From an uncultured Clostridia bacterium (GTDB lineage Bacteria > Bacillota > Clostridia > Oscillospirales > CAG-272): 36,881 nucleotides of DNA. The position numbers and the translations under genes are program-made. Below the pieces are notes generated by a model. The model saw only the letters and a program-made list of their open reading frames with translations. It was not told where the DNA came from and searched no databases. Below are positions 21,753 to 29,205 of this stretch, in pieces (within the stretch, counting starts at the first letter, position 1; every line of letters begins with the position of its first letter). The stretch is taken from the NCBI GenBank assembly GCA_946410595.1, contig CAMKAU010000012.1:1-36881 (forward strand). Direction: 5' to 3'.

Positions 21753-23557
21753 ACCGTTACGAAGAATACGTCGGTCAGCTCTTCGACCGGCGCTATCAGA
21801 TCGAAGAACTGATCGGAAACGGCGGGATGGCCGTCGTCTTCCGCGCGCGCGACACCCGGATGAACCGCACCGTCGCCGTCAAGCTGCTGCGCGACGAGTT
21901 TGCCGACGACGAGGAAGCCGTCAAGCGGTTTATCAACGAGTCGAAAGCCGTGGCGATGCTCTCGCACAAAAATATCGTCAATATCTACGACGTCTCCGTC
22001 AGCGAGGAACTGAAGTATATCGTGATGGAGTACATCGAGGGCGTTACGCTGGAAAGCTATATAAAAAAAAGAGGCGCGCTGCCCTTTGAGGAGATCTGCT
22101 CCTTCTCCGAACAGATCCTCGCCGCCCTCCAGCACGCGCACGAAAAGGGCGTGATCCACCGGGATATCAAGCCGCAGAACATTCTCCTGCTCCGGGACGG
22201 GACCATCAAGGTCGCGGACTTCGGCATCGCCAAGCTGGCGGCGACGAAGGAAACCTCCAATCTCTCCGGCAAGGCGATCGGCACCGTCTACTATATCAGC
22301 CCCGAACAGGCCAAAGGCAAAAAGGTGGACGCGCGGTCCGATCTTTACTCCCTCGGCGCGCTGATGTACGAACTGGCGACGGGAAAGCTCCCCTTCAACA
22401 GCGACAGCACCGTTTCGATCGCCTTAAAACAGATCAGCGAAACGCCGAAACACCCGAAAGAACTGAAAAAGGATATTCCGAACGGTTTAAGCACCCTCAT
22501 TCTGACCGCGATGGAAAAAAATCCGCTCGACCGCTTTGAGTCTGCCGCTCAAATGCAAAAATATCTGCAAAAAGTGAAACGCCATCCGAACAGAGCCGTC
22601 CGCCTCGCGGAAACGAAAAAGCGCCAGGGGACCAGTCCGATGCTCCCGATCATCCTCGGCATCCTCTCCGCCTTCGGCATCGCGCTTGCCGTGGCGGGCA
22701 TCTTCATCGTCAAGACCCTCTTTTTCTCCGGCGGCGGGACCGTCCGGATCGTTACCGTGGCGGACTGCGTCGGCAGGATCGCAAACGAAGAGCTCGTTTC
22801 CTCCCTCGGAAGCAGCTATACCGTCCAGTTCGTGGAAGCGTTTGACAAAAACGTGGAAAAGGGCGTTATCATGTCCCAGAGCCCCTCTCCCGGGGAAAAC
22901 CGCCGTCTCAAGGGCAGCCAGACGGTCAAGCTGGTGCTGACCGTCAGCGCCGGGATGGAGGAGCAGATCCTCGCCGATTACTCCCTGCAGAACGCGCGCA
23001 CGGCGGAGATCTCCCTGAGGGAAAAGGGACTCGGCGTGAACGTGATCCGCGAGAGGCACGAAGCCATCCCCGGCGGATTTGTGATCCGCACCTCGCCGGA
23101 GGCGGGCGCGACCGTGCGGACCGGCGATATCATTGAGCTGTACGTGAGCAGCGGAGAAGAGATCGAATACGTCTACGTGCCGAACTTTGTCGGCATGAAC
23201 GAAAAAGACGCGCTCGCGGCGCTTCTGGAAGCGGATCTCGACGTGGGCGAGATCACCTACGAATACTCTCAAAAAGAAAAGGCCGGCGTCGTCCTCAAAC
23301 AGAGCATCGAGCCGGACCGCCGCGTCGCCAAGTTTGTAACGAAGATCGACTTCGTCCTCAGCAAGGGGCCGGAGCCCGCCGTGACGACCGCGCCGGTCAC
23401 GACCGCCGTAACGACCGGGAACACGGAAACCTCCGCCTCCGATACCACGGGGAAGGAAACCGGCAAGGTGACCGGCTCCGTGACGACCGCCGTTACCACG
23501 GCGGCGGAAACGACCGGCGCGGCGGACACGAAAGAGCCCGTTTCCGGGAATCCCTGA
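21749..23557 (+). CDS. prkC: PASTA-domain serine/threonine protein kinase (PrkC/Stk1)
   Basis: A membrane kinase that couples cell-wall fragments to phosphorylation of cell-division, cell-wall and translation proteins. The 602 residues contain a kinase domain (about 17-272) with GNGGMAVVF, K45, HRDIKPQN at 137-144 (D139), DFG at 157-159 and SPEQAKG; a juxtamembrane stretch; one transmembrane helix at about 299-325; and three PASTA repeats at about 335-400, 402-470 and 476-540. The last 60 residues are a Thr-rich low-complexity tail (TTAPVTTAVTTGN and similar). All catalytic residues are present. It overlaps the phosphatase gene by four bases and is followed after 6 bases by rsgA, which in Bacillus subtilis is also a neighbour and substrate. 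Confidence 0.97.
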   Translation: MNRYEEYVGQLFDRRYQIEELIGNGGMAVVFRARDTRMNRTVAVKLLRDEFADDEEAVKRFINESKAVAMLSHKNIVNIYDVSVSEELKYIVMEYIEGVTLESYIKKRGALPFEEICSFSEQILAALQHAHEKGVIHRDIKPQNILLLRDGTIKVADFGIAKLAATKETSNLSGKAIGTVYYISPEQAKGKKVDARSDLYSLGALMYELATGKLPFNSDSTVSIALKQISETPKHPKELKKDIPNGLSTLILTAMEKNPLDRFESAAQMQKYLQKVKRHPNRAVRLAETKKRQGTSPMLPIILGILSAFGIALAVAGIFIVKTLFFSGGGTVRIVTVADCVGRIANEELVSSLGSSYTVQFVEAFDKNVEKGVIMSQSPSPGENRRLKGSQTVKLVLTVSAGMEEQILADYSLQNARTAEISLREKGLGVNVIRERHEAIPGGFVIRTSPEAGATVRTGDIIELYVSSGEEIEYVYVPNFVGMNEKDALAALLEADLDVGEITYEYSQKEKAGVVLKQSIEPDRRVAKFVTKIDFVLSKGPEPAVTTAPVTTAVTTGNTETSASDTTGKETGKVTGSVTTAVTTAAETTGAADTKEPVSGNP

Positions 23558-23563
23558 CGCCCG

Positions 23564-24541
23564 ATGGAAACAAGGATTGCGGGGCGTCTCCTCTCCTGCA
23601 CGGGAGGACTTTACACCTTCTTTCCCGAAGAAACGGCGGAATACCCCGTCCCCGACGCGCTGCGGGACACCCCGCTTACGCTGCGGGCGCGCGGCGTTTT
23701 CCGCTATCAGGGGGAAAGCCCCTGCGCGGGCGATCTCGTCCTTTTGCGGACGGAACTGGACGAAACGGGCCGTCCGGAAAACGGACGCGGCCTTCTGATG
23801 GAGCGGATCCTGCCGCGCAAAAACCTCCTCATCCGCCCGCCCGTCGCCAACCTCGACTATCTGATCATCACCGCGGCGGCCGCCGAGCCCGCCCCCTCCC
23901 TTCTCCTGCTCGACAAGCTGATCTGCTCCGCGCTCGTCCGGGAGGTAACGCCGATCCTCGTGATCAACAAGCGGGATCTCGCCCCGGAGAGCTGCGAAAA
24001 GCTCTGTGCGATCTACCGCAAAGCGGGGCTCGCCGTCTATCCGATCTCCGTCCGGACGGGCGAGGGAACGGAGGAGCTGCGCGCCGCCCTCCTCTCCCTC
24101 CTGCCGGGCAGAAGCGCCGCCTTTGCCGGCGCCTCCGGCGTGGGAAAATCCAGCTGCCTCAATCTCCTCTTCCCCGCCCTTTCCCTTTCGACCGGGCAGG
24201 TCAGCGCCCGCACCGGGCGCGGCCGGCATACCACGCGGCAGGCGGTTTTGCACCGTCTCCCGCTCGGGGAGAGCGGACGCTTCTGCTTCCTTGCGGACAC
24301 GCCCGGCTTCGGGCTGCTCGATTTCGTCCATTTCGACTTTATGGAGCAGGAGGACCTCGTTTTCTCCTTCCCGGAGTTCGAGCCCTTCCTCGGCCTCTGC
24401 CGCTACACAAAATGCACCCACACCAAAGAGGAGGGATGCGCGATCCTCGCCGCCGTGGAAGCCGGCGCGATCGCTCCCTCCCGGCACGAAAGCTACCTTG
24501 CACTGCGCGAGGAGCTCAAACGCCGGAAACGGCGTTCCTGA
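23564..24541 (+). CDS. rsgA: Ribosome small-subunit-dependent GTPase A
   Basis: A circularly permuted GTPase that helps 30S maturation. The 325 residues show an N-terminal OB fold (1-85), then G-motifs in the permuted order: NKRD at 135-138 (G4), GASGVGKSS at 189-197 (G1), GRGRHTT at 218-224 (G2) and DTPGFG at 245-250 (G3). A C-terminal zinc knuckle (GLCRYTKCTHTKEEGC) follows. It is the last gene of the long plus-strand run and ends just before a strong terminator. Ribulose-phosphate epimerase and thiamine pyrophosphokinase genes, which often follow rsgA in Firmicutes, are not present. Confidence 0.97.
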   Translation: METRIAGRLLSCTGGLYTFFPEETAEYPVPDALRDTPLTLRARGVFRYQGESPCAGDLVLLRTELDETGRPENGRGLLMERILPRKNLLIRPPVANLDYLIITAAAAEPAPSLLLLDKLICSALVREVTPILVINKRDLAPESCEKLCAIYRKAGLAVYPISVRTGEGTEELRAALLSLLPGRSAAFAGASGVGKSSCLNLLFPALSLSTGQVSARTGRGRHTTRQAVLHRLPLGESGRFCFLADTPGFGLLDFVHFDFMEQEDLVFSFPEFEPFLGLCRYTKCTHTKEEGCAILAAVEAGAIAPSRHESYLALREELKRRKRRS

Positions 24542-24551
24542 AAAAGAAAAA

Positions 24552-24588
24552 CGGCGGACACGGAAAACCGTGTCCGCCGCGTTTTTTT
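24552..24588. terminator. Terminator ending the yicC-rsgA run
   Basis: A perfect 12-bp stem, CGGCGGACACGG/CCGTGTCCGCCG (24552-24563 with 24568-24579), with an AAAA loop and T7 on the plus strand. It may also serve the fumarase gene arriving from the right, although the A-run on that side is broken. Confidence 0.92.
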
Positions 24589-24596
24589 CGGGCGGA

Positions 24597-25442
24597 TCAG
24601 AGCCGCGCTTCCGCGTGCCGGATCGCGTGGCAGTTGATATTGACGGCGACGGGGAGCCCGGCGATATGCGTGGGGTAGGTCTCCACCTTCACGGCGAGCG
24701 CCGTAACGCTTCCGCCGAAGCCAGCGGCGCCGATCCCGAGTCCGTTTATCTCCGAGAGGAGGCGGTCCTCCAGCGCGGCGTAGCGCGGATCGGGGTTTTT
24801 GTCCCCGATCGGACGGATCAGGGCGCGTTTGGCGAGATAGGCGCAGTATTCAAAGTCTCCGCCGATCCCGACCCCGACCATGATCGGCGGGCAGGGGTCG
24901 GCGCCGGCGCGGCGGACCGTCTCCCGGACGAAGGAGACGATCTCCTCCTCCCCGGCGGCGGGGGTGAACATCTTGAGGGCGCTCTTGTTCTCGCTGCCAA
25001 AGCCCTTCGGCGCGGCCACGATCCGCAGCCCGTCCCCCGGAACGGAGGAAAGGTGGAGGATCGCCGGGGCGTTCGTTTCCGTGTTTTTGCGGTCGTAGAG
25101 CGGGTCGGAAACGACGGAGAGGCGCATCCGCCCCTCGGTATAGCCCTGCGCAACGCCCGCGTTGACGGCGTCGGAGAGGCACCCTCCCCCGATCCGCACC
25201 CGGTCGCCCATCTCGCAGAAAACGACCGCCATGCCGGTATCCTGGCAGACGGGAACGTTCAGCTCTCGCGCGGCGGACAGGTTCTCCCGCAGAGCGGACA
25301 GGGCAAGGCGGCAGCGCTCGCCGGTTTCCTCCCGTCCGGCGCGGGCAAGCGCCTCGTCCACCTCGTTTCCGGGCGCGTAGCACGCCTCGCGAAAGAGCCG
25401 CGCCACGGTATCCCGGACCAAAGAAAAGGGAATGGTTTTCAT
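24597..25442 (-). CDS. Fumarate hydratase class I, alpha (N-terminal) subunit
   Basis: One of the two subunits of the oxygen-sensitive [4Fe-4S] fumarase (or tartrate dehydratase) that interconverts fumarate and malate. In 281 residues the cluster-ligand motif VPVCQDTGMAVVF, the segment GGGCLSDAVNAGV, VGVGIGGDFEYC and the C-terminal HIAGLPVAVNINCHAIRHAE are all present. The length is that of an alpha subunit, not of the fused enzyme. The start at 25442 has a GAGGACGT site; a longer in-frame start is a basic low-complexity extension. No beta-subunit gene lies on either side: downstream is a terminator and upstream is divIC. The partner must be elsewhere in the genome or absent. Tartrate dehydratase alpha is the main alternative. 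Confidence 0.92.
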   Translation of the reverse strand: MKTIPFSLVRDTVARLFREACYAPGNEVDEALARAGREETGERCRLALSALRENLSAARELNVPVCQDTGMAVVFCEMGDRVRIGGGCLSDAVNAGVAQGYTEGRMRLSVVSDPLYDRKNTETNAPAILHLSSVPGDGLRIVAAPKGFGSENKSALKMFTPAAGEEEIVSFVRETVRRAGADPCPPIMVGVGIGGDFEYCAYLAKRALIRPIGDKNPDPRYAALEDRLLSEINGLGIGAAGFGGSVTALAVKVETYPTHIAGLPVAVNINCHAIRHAEARL

Positions 25443-25459
25443 ACGTCCTCGGACAGAAA

Positions 25460-25480
25460 CGCGCCGGCGGCGCCGGCGCG
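25460..25480. repeat. GC-rich inverted repeat between divIC and the fumarase gene
   Basis: CGCGCCGGCG (25460-25469) and CGCCGGCGCG (25471-25480), a 10-bp inverted repeat around one base. Read on the minus strand it is followed by TTTCT, so it could be a weak terminator or an attenuating hairpin before the fumarase gene. Confidence 0.4.
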
Positions 25481-25503
25481 GATTTTTCGGCGGGCAGGGC
25501 CTC

Positions 25504-25797
25504 TTACTCGGTGAGATCGTTATAGAAGATGATCTCGTCCGGCATACAGAGATTGAGCTTTTCACGGGCGATCTTTTTGATCTGCTCGTCGTCCATCTCC
25601 GCTTCCAGATCCTTTTTCAGCGCGGCGATCGTCAGCTCGTTTTTGCGGTACTGCTCCTCCAGACGCTCCTTTTCCGCAAGCAGTTCGTTTTTGCGGAGCT
25701 GCATCCGGAAGATGGAAAACACGGCGACCGCGACGAAAAAGACGGCGAGGACTTTTACGAGCAGGCTGCTGCTCCGCGCGGGGGTAACGTCCTTCAT
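25504..25797 (-). CDS. divIC: Septum formation initiator, DivIC/FtsB type
   Basis: A small bitopic division protein. In 97 residues a short cytoplasmic head is followed by one transmembrane helix (about 12-29, LLVKVLAVFFVAVAVFSI), then a coiled coil (residues 30-70, heptad-rich RKNELLAEKERLEEQYRKNE) and the DEQIKKIAREKLNLCMPDEI region typical of DivIC/FtsB. It binds FtsL and DivIB at the septum. It overlaps yabQ by four bases, matching the yabP-yabQ-divIC order of Bacillus subtilis, which supports the name divIC rather than ftsL. Confidence 0.93.
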   Translation of the reverse strand: MKDVTPARSSSLLVKVLAVFFVAVAVFSIFRMQLRKNELLAEKERLEEQYRKNELTIAALKKDLEAEMDDEQIKKIAREKLNLCMPDEIIFYNDLTE

Positions 25798-26435
25798 ATT
25801 TGACCTCCGTGATCGTTCAGATAATCGGTAAAAAAGCGGCGGGGACGGGCGAGAAGGCGGACCCTCTCCCCGCGGTCAAAGCGCCTTGCCCGCAAGAGAA
25901 AGCAAAGATCCCCCATCAAGCGGACAAGGGCGGCGGCGCGGGCAAGCAGCCGCGAAAAAAGCGGCAAAAGAAGCCGCCGTACGGGCAGGAGAAGAAAAAA
26001 GAGAAGATAGCGGAAGAAGATCCGGATCCCCAGCCAGAGCGCCTCGAAGAAAAAGAGGATCGCCCGTCCGAGCGTGGCGTGGCAGAGGAAAAACCCGGCC
26101 GCGGCGCAAAAGAACGCGAAGATGCGGACCTTGCCGCGGCTGAAATTGTAAAACAGGATCAAAAGGAGCGCGGCGGAAACGAGCGAGAAGAGAAGATCCT
26201 CCGCAAAAAGAAGAAAGGAGCGGAAGAGAGCGGAGACCTTGCGCTTTTTGCGGGGGCGCGGGGGCGGAAGAAGCGGGAGGGAAAGCAAGGAAAGCTCCGG
26301 CACGCGGCGGGACGGCCCCTTCTCCCCGCAGAGAAGGCGGGTCAGCCGGAGCAGATCGTAAAAGAGAGAAAGGACGGCGCCGCCGAGCAGAGAAGCGGAA
26401 AAGAGACGGAGCTGATCGGAAAGCCAGACCTCCAC
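25794..26435 (-). CDS. yabQ: Spore cortex biosynthesis protein YabQ
   Basis: A mother-cell membrane protein needed for spore cortex formation in Bacillus. The 213 residues open with the family's short first membrane segment (SDQLRLFSASLLGGAVLSLF, then YDLLRLTRLL), have a variable basic/proline loop (LLPPPRPRKKRKV), a cluster of membrane helices (LLFSLVSAALLLILFYNF, then IFAFFCAAAGFFL), and a long basic C-terminal part. Sequence outside the first segment is poorly conserved across species, so context matters: it lies between yabP and divIC with overlap on one side and 2 bases on the other. Confidence 0.88.
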   Translation of the reverse strand: MEVWLSDQLRLFSASLLGGAVLSLFYDLLRLTRLLCGEKGPSRRVPELSLLSLPLLPPPRPRKKRKVSALFRSFLLFAEDLLFSLVSAALLLILFYNFSRGKVRIFAFFCAAAGFFLCHATLGRAILFFFEALWLGIRIFFRYLLFFLLLPVRRLLLPLFSRLLARAAALVRLMGDLCFLLRARRFDRGERVRLLARPRRFFTDYLNDHGGQI

Positions 26436-26437
26436 GC

Positions 26438-26725
26438 TCAGCCCTTACGCCCGAAAAGGCGGCCGAGGCCTTCCTTTTTCTCCCGTTCGTCGGAGTACCA
26501 GAGGCCGGAGACGGATCCGACGACGCGGACCCTGCCGGTCTCGGAGGACAGTCCCACAACGGACAGCCCCTCTCCCTCCACGTCGAGCCGCCCGAGGGCG
26601 GTGCGGAGGGAAACGGAAGTTTCGTCAAAGCCGATCACGTCGGACACGCCCGTGATCTCCAGTTCCCTTCTCTGGCGGAGGGTCACGTCCTGAGAAGCCG
26701 ACGGCGCGGCGTTTTGTTCGTTCAT
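26438..26725 (-). CDS. yabP: Sporulation protein YabP
   Basis: A 95-residue sporulation protein that in Bacillus acts in the mother cell and is needed for cortex formation. The core REELEITGVSDVIGFDE-like region (RRELEITGVSDVIGFDETSV), then LGRLDVEGEGLSVVGLSSET and VVGSVSGLWYSD, is the YabP/YqfC fold. The start at 26725 (MNEQNAAPS) is preferred to an ATG five codons earlier because a GGGAGAGCTT site fits it. A sigma-E-like promoter lies in the 58-base gap before it (26754-26782), and yabQ follows after two bases. Confidence 0.92.
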   Translation of the reverse strand: MNEQNAAPSASQDVTLRQRRELEITGVSDVIGFDETSVSLRTALGRLDVEGEGLSVVGLSSETGRVRVVGSVSGLWYSDEREKKEGLGRLFGRKG

Positions 26726-26753
26726 AAGCTCTCCCGGCAAAACAGTTTACCAC

Positions 26754-26782
26754 ACTCTATGCGCCGGGAAAGGAGGATATGC
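26754..26782 (-). promoter_or_regulatory. Sigma-E-like sporulation promoter before yabP
   Basis: On the minus strand GCATATC (plus-strand 26776-26782), exactly 14 bases, then CATAGAGT (26754-26761). The Bacillus sigma-E consensus is KMATATT-N14-CATACAHT, matched at 6 of 7 and 6 of 8. The position, directly after the rqcP stop and 28 bases before the yabP start, is right for mother-cell expression of yabPQ. Confidence 0.6.
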
Positions 26783-26783
26783 T

Positions 26784-27029
26784 TCAGCCGTCGACGACCT
26801 CGTACATCGCGCCGGCGTCCGCCTTTTTGGTGCTGTCTTTGATCTCGGTCACGCGGACGGAGACCGTCCGCCCGCCGAACGCGATCCCGATCACGTCGCC
26901 GGGTTTTACGTCGTAGGAGGGTTTTACGGTCTTGCCGTTGACGGTGATCCGCTCGGCGCCGCAGGCGTCGTTTGCCACGGCGCGGCGGCGGATCAGACGG
27001 GATACTTTTAAAAACTTATCAATTCTCAT
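26784..27029 (-). CDS. rqcP: S4-domain RNA-binding protein RqcP
   Basis: An 81-residue S4-domain protein of the RqcP/YabO/Hsp15 group, a factor that binds stalled 50S-peptidyl-tRNA complexes and helps alanine tailing by RqcH. The S4 core is MRIDKFLKVSRLIRRRAVAN (1-20), then ITVNGKTVKPSYDVKPGDVI and a final beta strand (VRVTEI). Its place after HU and before yabP-yabQ-divIC matches Bacillus subtilis. It starts shortly after the HU terminator, so expression may come from readthrough or from a weak promoter I cannot define. Confidence 0.93.
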   Translation of the reverse strand: MRIDKFLKVSRLIRRRAVANDACGAERITVNGKTVKPSYDVKPGDVIGIAFGGRTVSVRVTEIKDSTKKADAGAMYEVVDG

Positions 27030-27035
27030 AACGGT

Positions 27036-27070
27036 AAAAAAACAGCCGCTCCCGCCGAAGCGGGAGCGGC
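27036..27070 (-). terminator. Terminator after HU with UUCG tetraloop
   Basis: Read on the minus strand: an 11-bp stem (plus-strand 27060-27070 with 27045-27055) closed by a UUCG tetraloop and followed by TGTTTTTTT. It lies between the HU stop and the rqcP start. Confidence 0.88.
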
Positions 27071-27097
27071 TTTGTTGCGCTTGTAACGCTCCGTTTT

Positions 27098-27370
27098 TTA
27101 TTTCACGGCGTCCTTGAAGCCCTTGCCGGCGGAGAAGGACGGATATTTGGTCTTCGGGATCTTGATCGCCTCGTTGGTCTGCGGGTTGCGGCCTACTCTG
27201 GCGGCGCGGGTCTTAACTTCAAAGGTACCGAAGTTGACGAGCTGAACTTTCTTTTTCTTCTTCAGGGATTCCTTGATCACGTCGATAAACGCGTTGACGG
27301 CCTTCTCGGCGTCCTTCTTGGAAAAATCGCCCTTCTTTGCAACGGCTTCGATAAATTCGGTCTTGTTCAT
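27098..27370 (-). CDS. hup: HU-family nucleoid protein
   Basis: A 90-residue histone-like protein that bends and compacts DNA as a dimer. MNKTEFIEAVAKKGDFSKKD starts the helical base, VQLVNFGTFEVKTRAARVGR is the saddle and start of the beta arm, and the conserved arm tip RNPQT and KYPSFSAGKGFKDAV end the protein. The start is set at ATG 27370; an in-frame GTG four codons earlier lies within the AAGGTG ribosome-binding site and is unlikely to be used. It has its own strong promoter and terminator, as expected for an abundant protein. Confidence 0.96.
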   Translation of the reverse strand: MNKTEFIEAVAKKGDFSKKDAEKAVNAFIDVIKESLKKKKKVQLVNFGTFEVKTRAARVGRNPQTNEAIKIPKTKYPSFSAGKGFKDAVK

Positions 27371-27421
27371 CGTATCTTTCACCTTTCAATTATTAAGGAG
27401 GGAAAACCTTCCTTTGTTTAG

Positions 27422-27450
27422 ATTATACCATCTCCGCGGCGATTTATCAA
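27422..27450 (-). promoter_or_regulatory. Promoter of the HU gene
   Basis: On the minus strand TTGATA (plus-strand 27445-27450), 17-base spacer, TATAAT (27422-27427) preceded by TGG (extended -10). This is a strong promoter in an otherwise gene-free 129-base gap, fitting an abundant DNA-binding protein. Confidence 0.82.
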
Positions 27451-27499
27451 GAGTATTCTCAATTTTTTTTGCCGCAACGCCGCTTTTTTTCGGCTTTTT

Positions 27500-29170
27500 T
27501 CAAAGCAAACGGATCTTTTTCAGGAGAGCGACGATCTTTTTGCTTCTGGGGAGCAGGGCGAGATCCTCCTCCGTGACCCCCTTTGCCTTAAAGAGGATGA
27601 CCACGTAAACCGGCACGGCGACGAGAACGGAAAGGAGGGTGATCAGGGCGTTCTGCCCGCGGCCGGCCGCCTGAAGGGGAAAGAGCGCCTTTTCCGCCAG
27701 CCGGGAAACGGCGTACGCGGCGCCGCCCGCCGCCGCCGCCGCGATGAAGGGCCGGAGAAAAACGCGGGTGACCGAGGGGAGATACCCGATCTTTTTGAAG
27801 ACGAAATAGAGGTTGAAGGACGCCGCGGTGATATAGCAGAGCAGCGTGCTGATCGGCGCGCCGTAGATATTGACCGAGGGGATGCCGACGAGGATCCAGC
27901 TGGAGATCAGCTTGACGGCGGCGCCCGCCAGCATCGAGATGATCGGATACCGCTCCTTGCGCGCGCCCTGGAGGGCGCTGTTGGTCGTGGCGAGGATGCC
28001 GACGAAGAAGACCGCGACAGCGATGATCGAGAGCAGCGGCGCGAGGACGTCCGCGTCGCCGTGGTTATAGACGGTATTGAGGATATAACGCGGGATCGCC
28101 GCCATGCCGAGGGCGCAGGGCAGGGCGATGATCGCCGTCATCTTGAAAGCGGAAGAGAGGATCCCGCGCATCCGCGTCCGGTCGCGCCGCGCCACGCACT
28201 CCGCTACAAGCGGAACGATCATATAAGCGACGGGGTAGATCAGGACGGGGGGAAGATTGAAGAGCGAGGTGATCTGGGTGCTGTACGTCCCGTACGTACT
28301 GACCGCCGCCTCCTTTTCAAAGCCCGCGCGGGTCAGACCGGAGGTCAGGACCATCGTATCGATCATCCCCGCAAGACTCATCGCGGAGGAGGAAAGGGTG
28401 ATCGGGATCGCCACCTTGAGAAGGCGGGAGAGGATCGGTTTGGTCCCGGCGCAGTCGGGGACGCCCTTGCCGTAGATGGCGCGGTACTCCACGTCGTAGC
28501 GGACGGGAGAGAAGGAGAGCTTGGTCAGCCAGAGATAAAAGAACCCGACGATGACCCCGACCGTTACCCCGAGGACGGCGCAGGCGGCGACCACCTCGAT
28601 CGGCTTGCCGGCGGAGATCGCAAGACGGGCGAACAGGATGCCGACGAGCAGCTTGCCGAGCGCCTCGATCACCTCCGAGATCCCGGTGGGCACCATATAG
28701 CGGAAGCCCTGGAAGTAGCCGCGGAAGGCGCTGGAAAGACAGACGAAGAAGAGGGTGGGCGCCAGCGCGATGATGCAGAAGCGGGCGGCGGGATCGACAA
28801 GCGAGGCAAGCGGGCGGGAAAGCGCGAGCATCAGCAGCGCGCCGGTCAGCCCGATCACGAAAAAGAGACCGAGCGCGATGCGGTAGACCTTGTGCACCTG
28901 GCGGAAACGCCCCTTGGCGCGGCTTTCCGCTACGAGGGTGGAAACGGCGACGGGCAGGCCCGCCGTGGAGATCATATAAAACCAGACGTAGACCTGATAG
29001 GCGGCGTTGAAATATCCCATACCGGTATCGCCCAGCAGGGAGAGCATCGGGATCTTGAAAAAGACGCCGATGACTTTCGTCAGGATATTGGCCAGCGTGT
29101 AGACGAGAACGCTGGAGATGACGAGACTGCGCCCTTTTTCGGCGGCTGCGTTATTCTGAAGTTCCGGCAT
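27500..29170 (-). CDS. spoVB: Polysaccharide/lipid II flippase-like protein, SpoVB type
   Basis: A 556-residue protein of the MOP exporter superfamily with about 14 membrane helices. SVLVYTLANILTKVIGVFFK near the start and GYFNAAYQVYVWFYMISTAG in the next helices are typical of the SpoVB/MurJ-like branch, which flips lipid-linked cell-wall precursors; SpoVB is needed for spore cortex. A soluble loop around 225-245 (YRAIYGKGVPDCAGTKPI) is variable. Whether it is sporulation-specific or a general MurJ cannot be told from sequence alone, and the symbol is the closest family name. It starts 36 bases after hemZ ends on the same strand. No terminator is visible after it: the minus-strand sequence behind its stop is A-rich, not T-rich. 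Confidence 0.85.
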   Translation of the reverse strand: MPELQNNAAAEKGRSLVISSVLVYTLANILTKVIGVFFKIPMLSLLGDTGMGYFNAAYQVYVWFYMISTAGLPVAVSTLVAESRAKGRFRQVHKVYRIALGLFFVIGLTGALLMLALSRPLASLVDPAARFCIIALAPTLFFVCLSSAFRGYFQGFRYMVPTGISEVIEALGKLLVGILFARLAISAGKPIEVVAACAVLGVTVGVIVGFFYLWLTKLSFSPVRYDVEYRAIYGKGVPDCAGTKPILSRLLKVAIPITLSSSAMSLAGMIDTMVLTSGLTRAGFEKEAAVSTYGTYSTQITSLFNLPPVLIYPVAYMIVPLVAECVARRDRTRMRGILSSAFKMTAIIALPCALGMAAIPRYILNTVYNHGDADVLAPLLSIIAVAVFFVGILATTNSALQGARKERYPIISMLAGAAVKLISSWILVGIPSVNIYGAPISTLLCYITAASFNLYFVFKKIGYLPSVTRVFLRPFIAAAAAGGAAYAVSRLAEKALFPLQAAGRGQNALITLLSVLVAVPVYVVILFKAKGVTEEDLALLPRSKKIVALLKKIRLL

Positions 29171-29205
29171 GGGTCATCCTCTTTTCCGTTTTTCGGTCGC
29201 GCCCC

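Noticed and set aside
22487-24487. A 660-codon minus-strand frame opposite prkC and rsgA
   Set aside because: It crosses two well-defined genes, has no plausible start and no recognisable protein features.
27371-27382. GTG start four codons upstream of the chosen HU start
   Set aside because: It falls in the ribosome-binding site of the ATG, and HU proteins normally begin with MNK.
27451-27499. Terminator for the SpoVB-type gene
   Set aside because: The T-runs here are on the plus strand, with no gene to end. On the gene's strand they are A-runs, and the GCGGC repeats are direct, not inverted.
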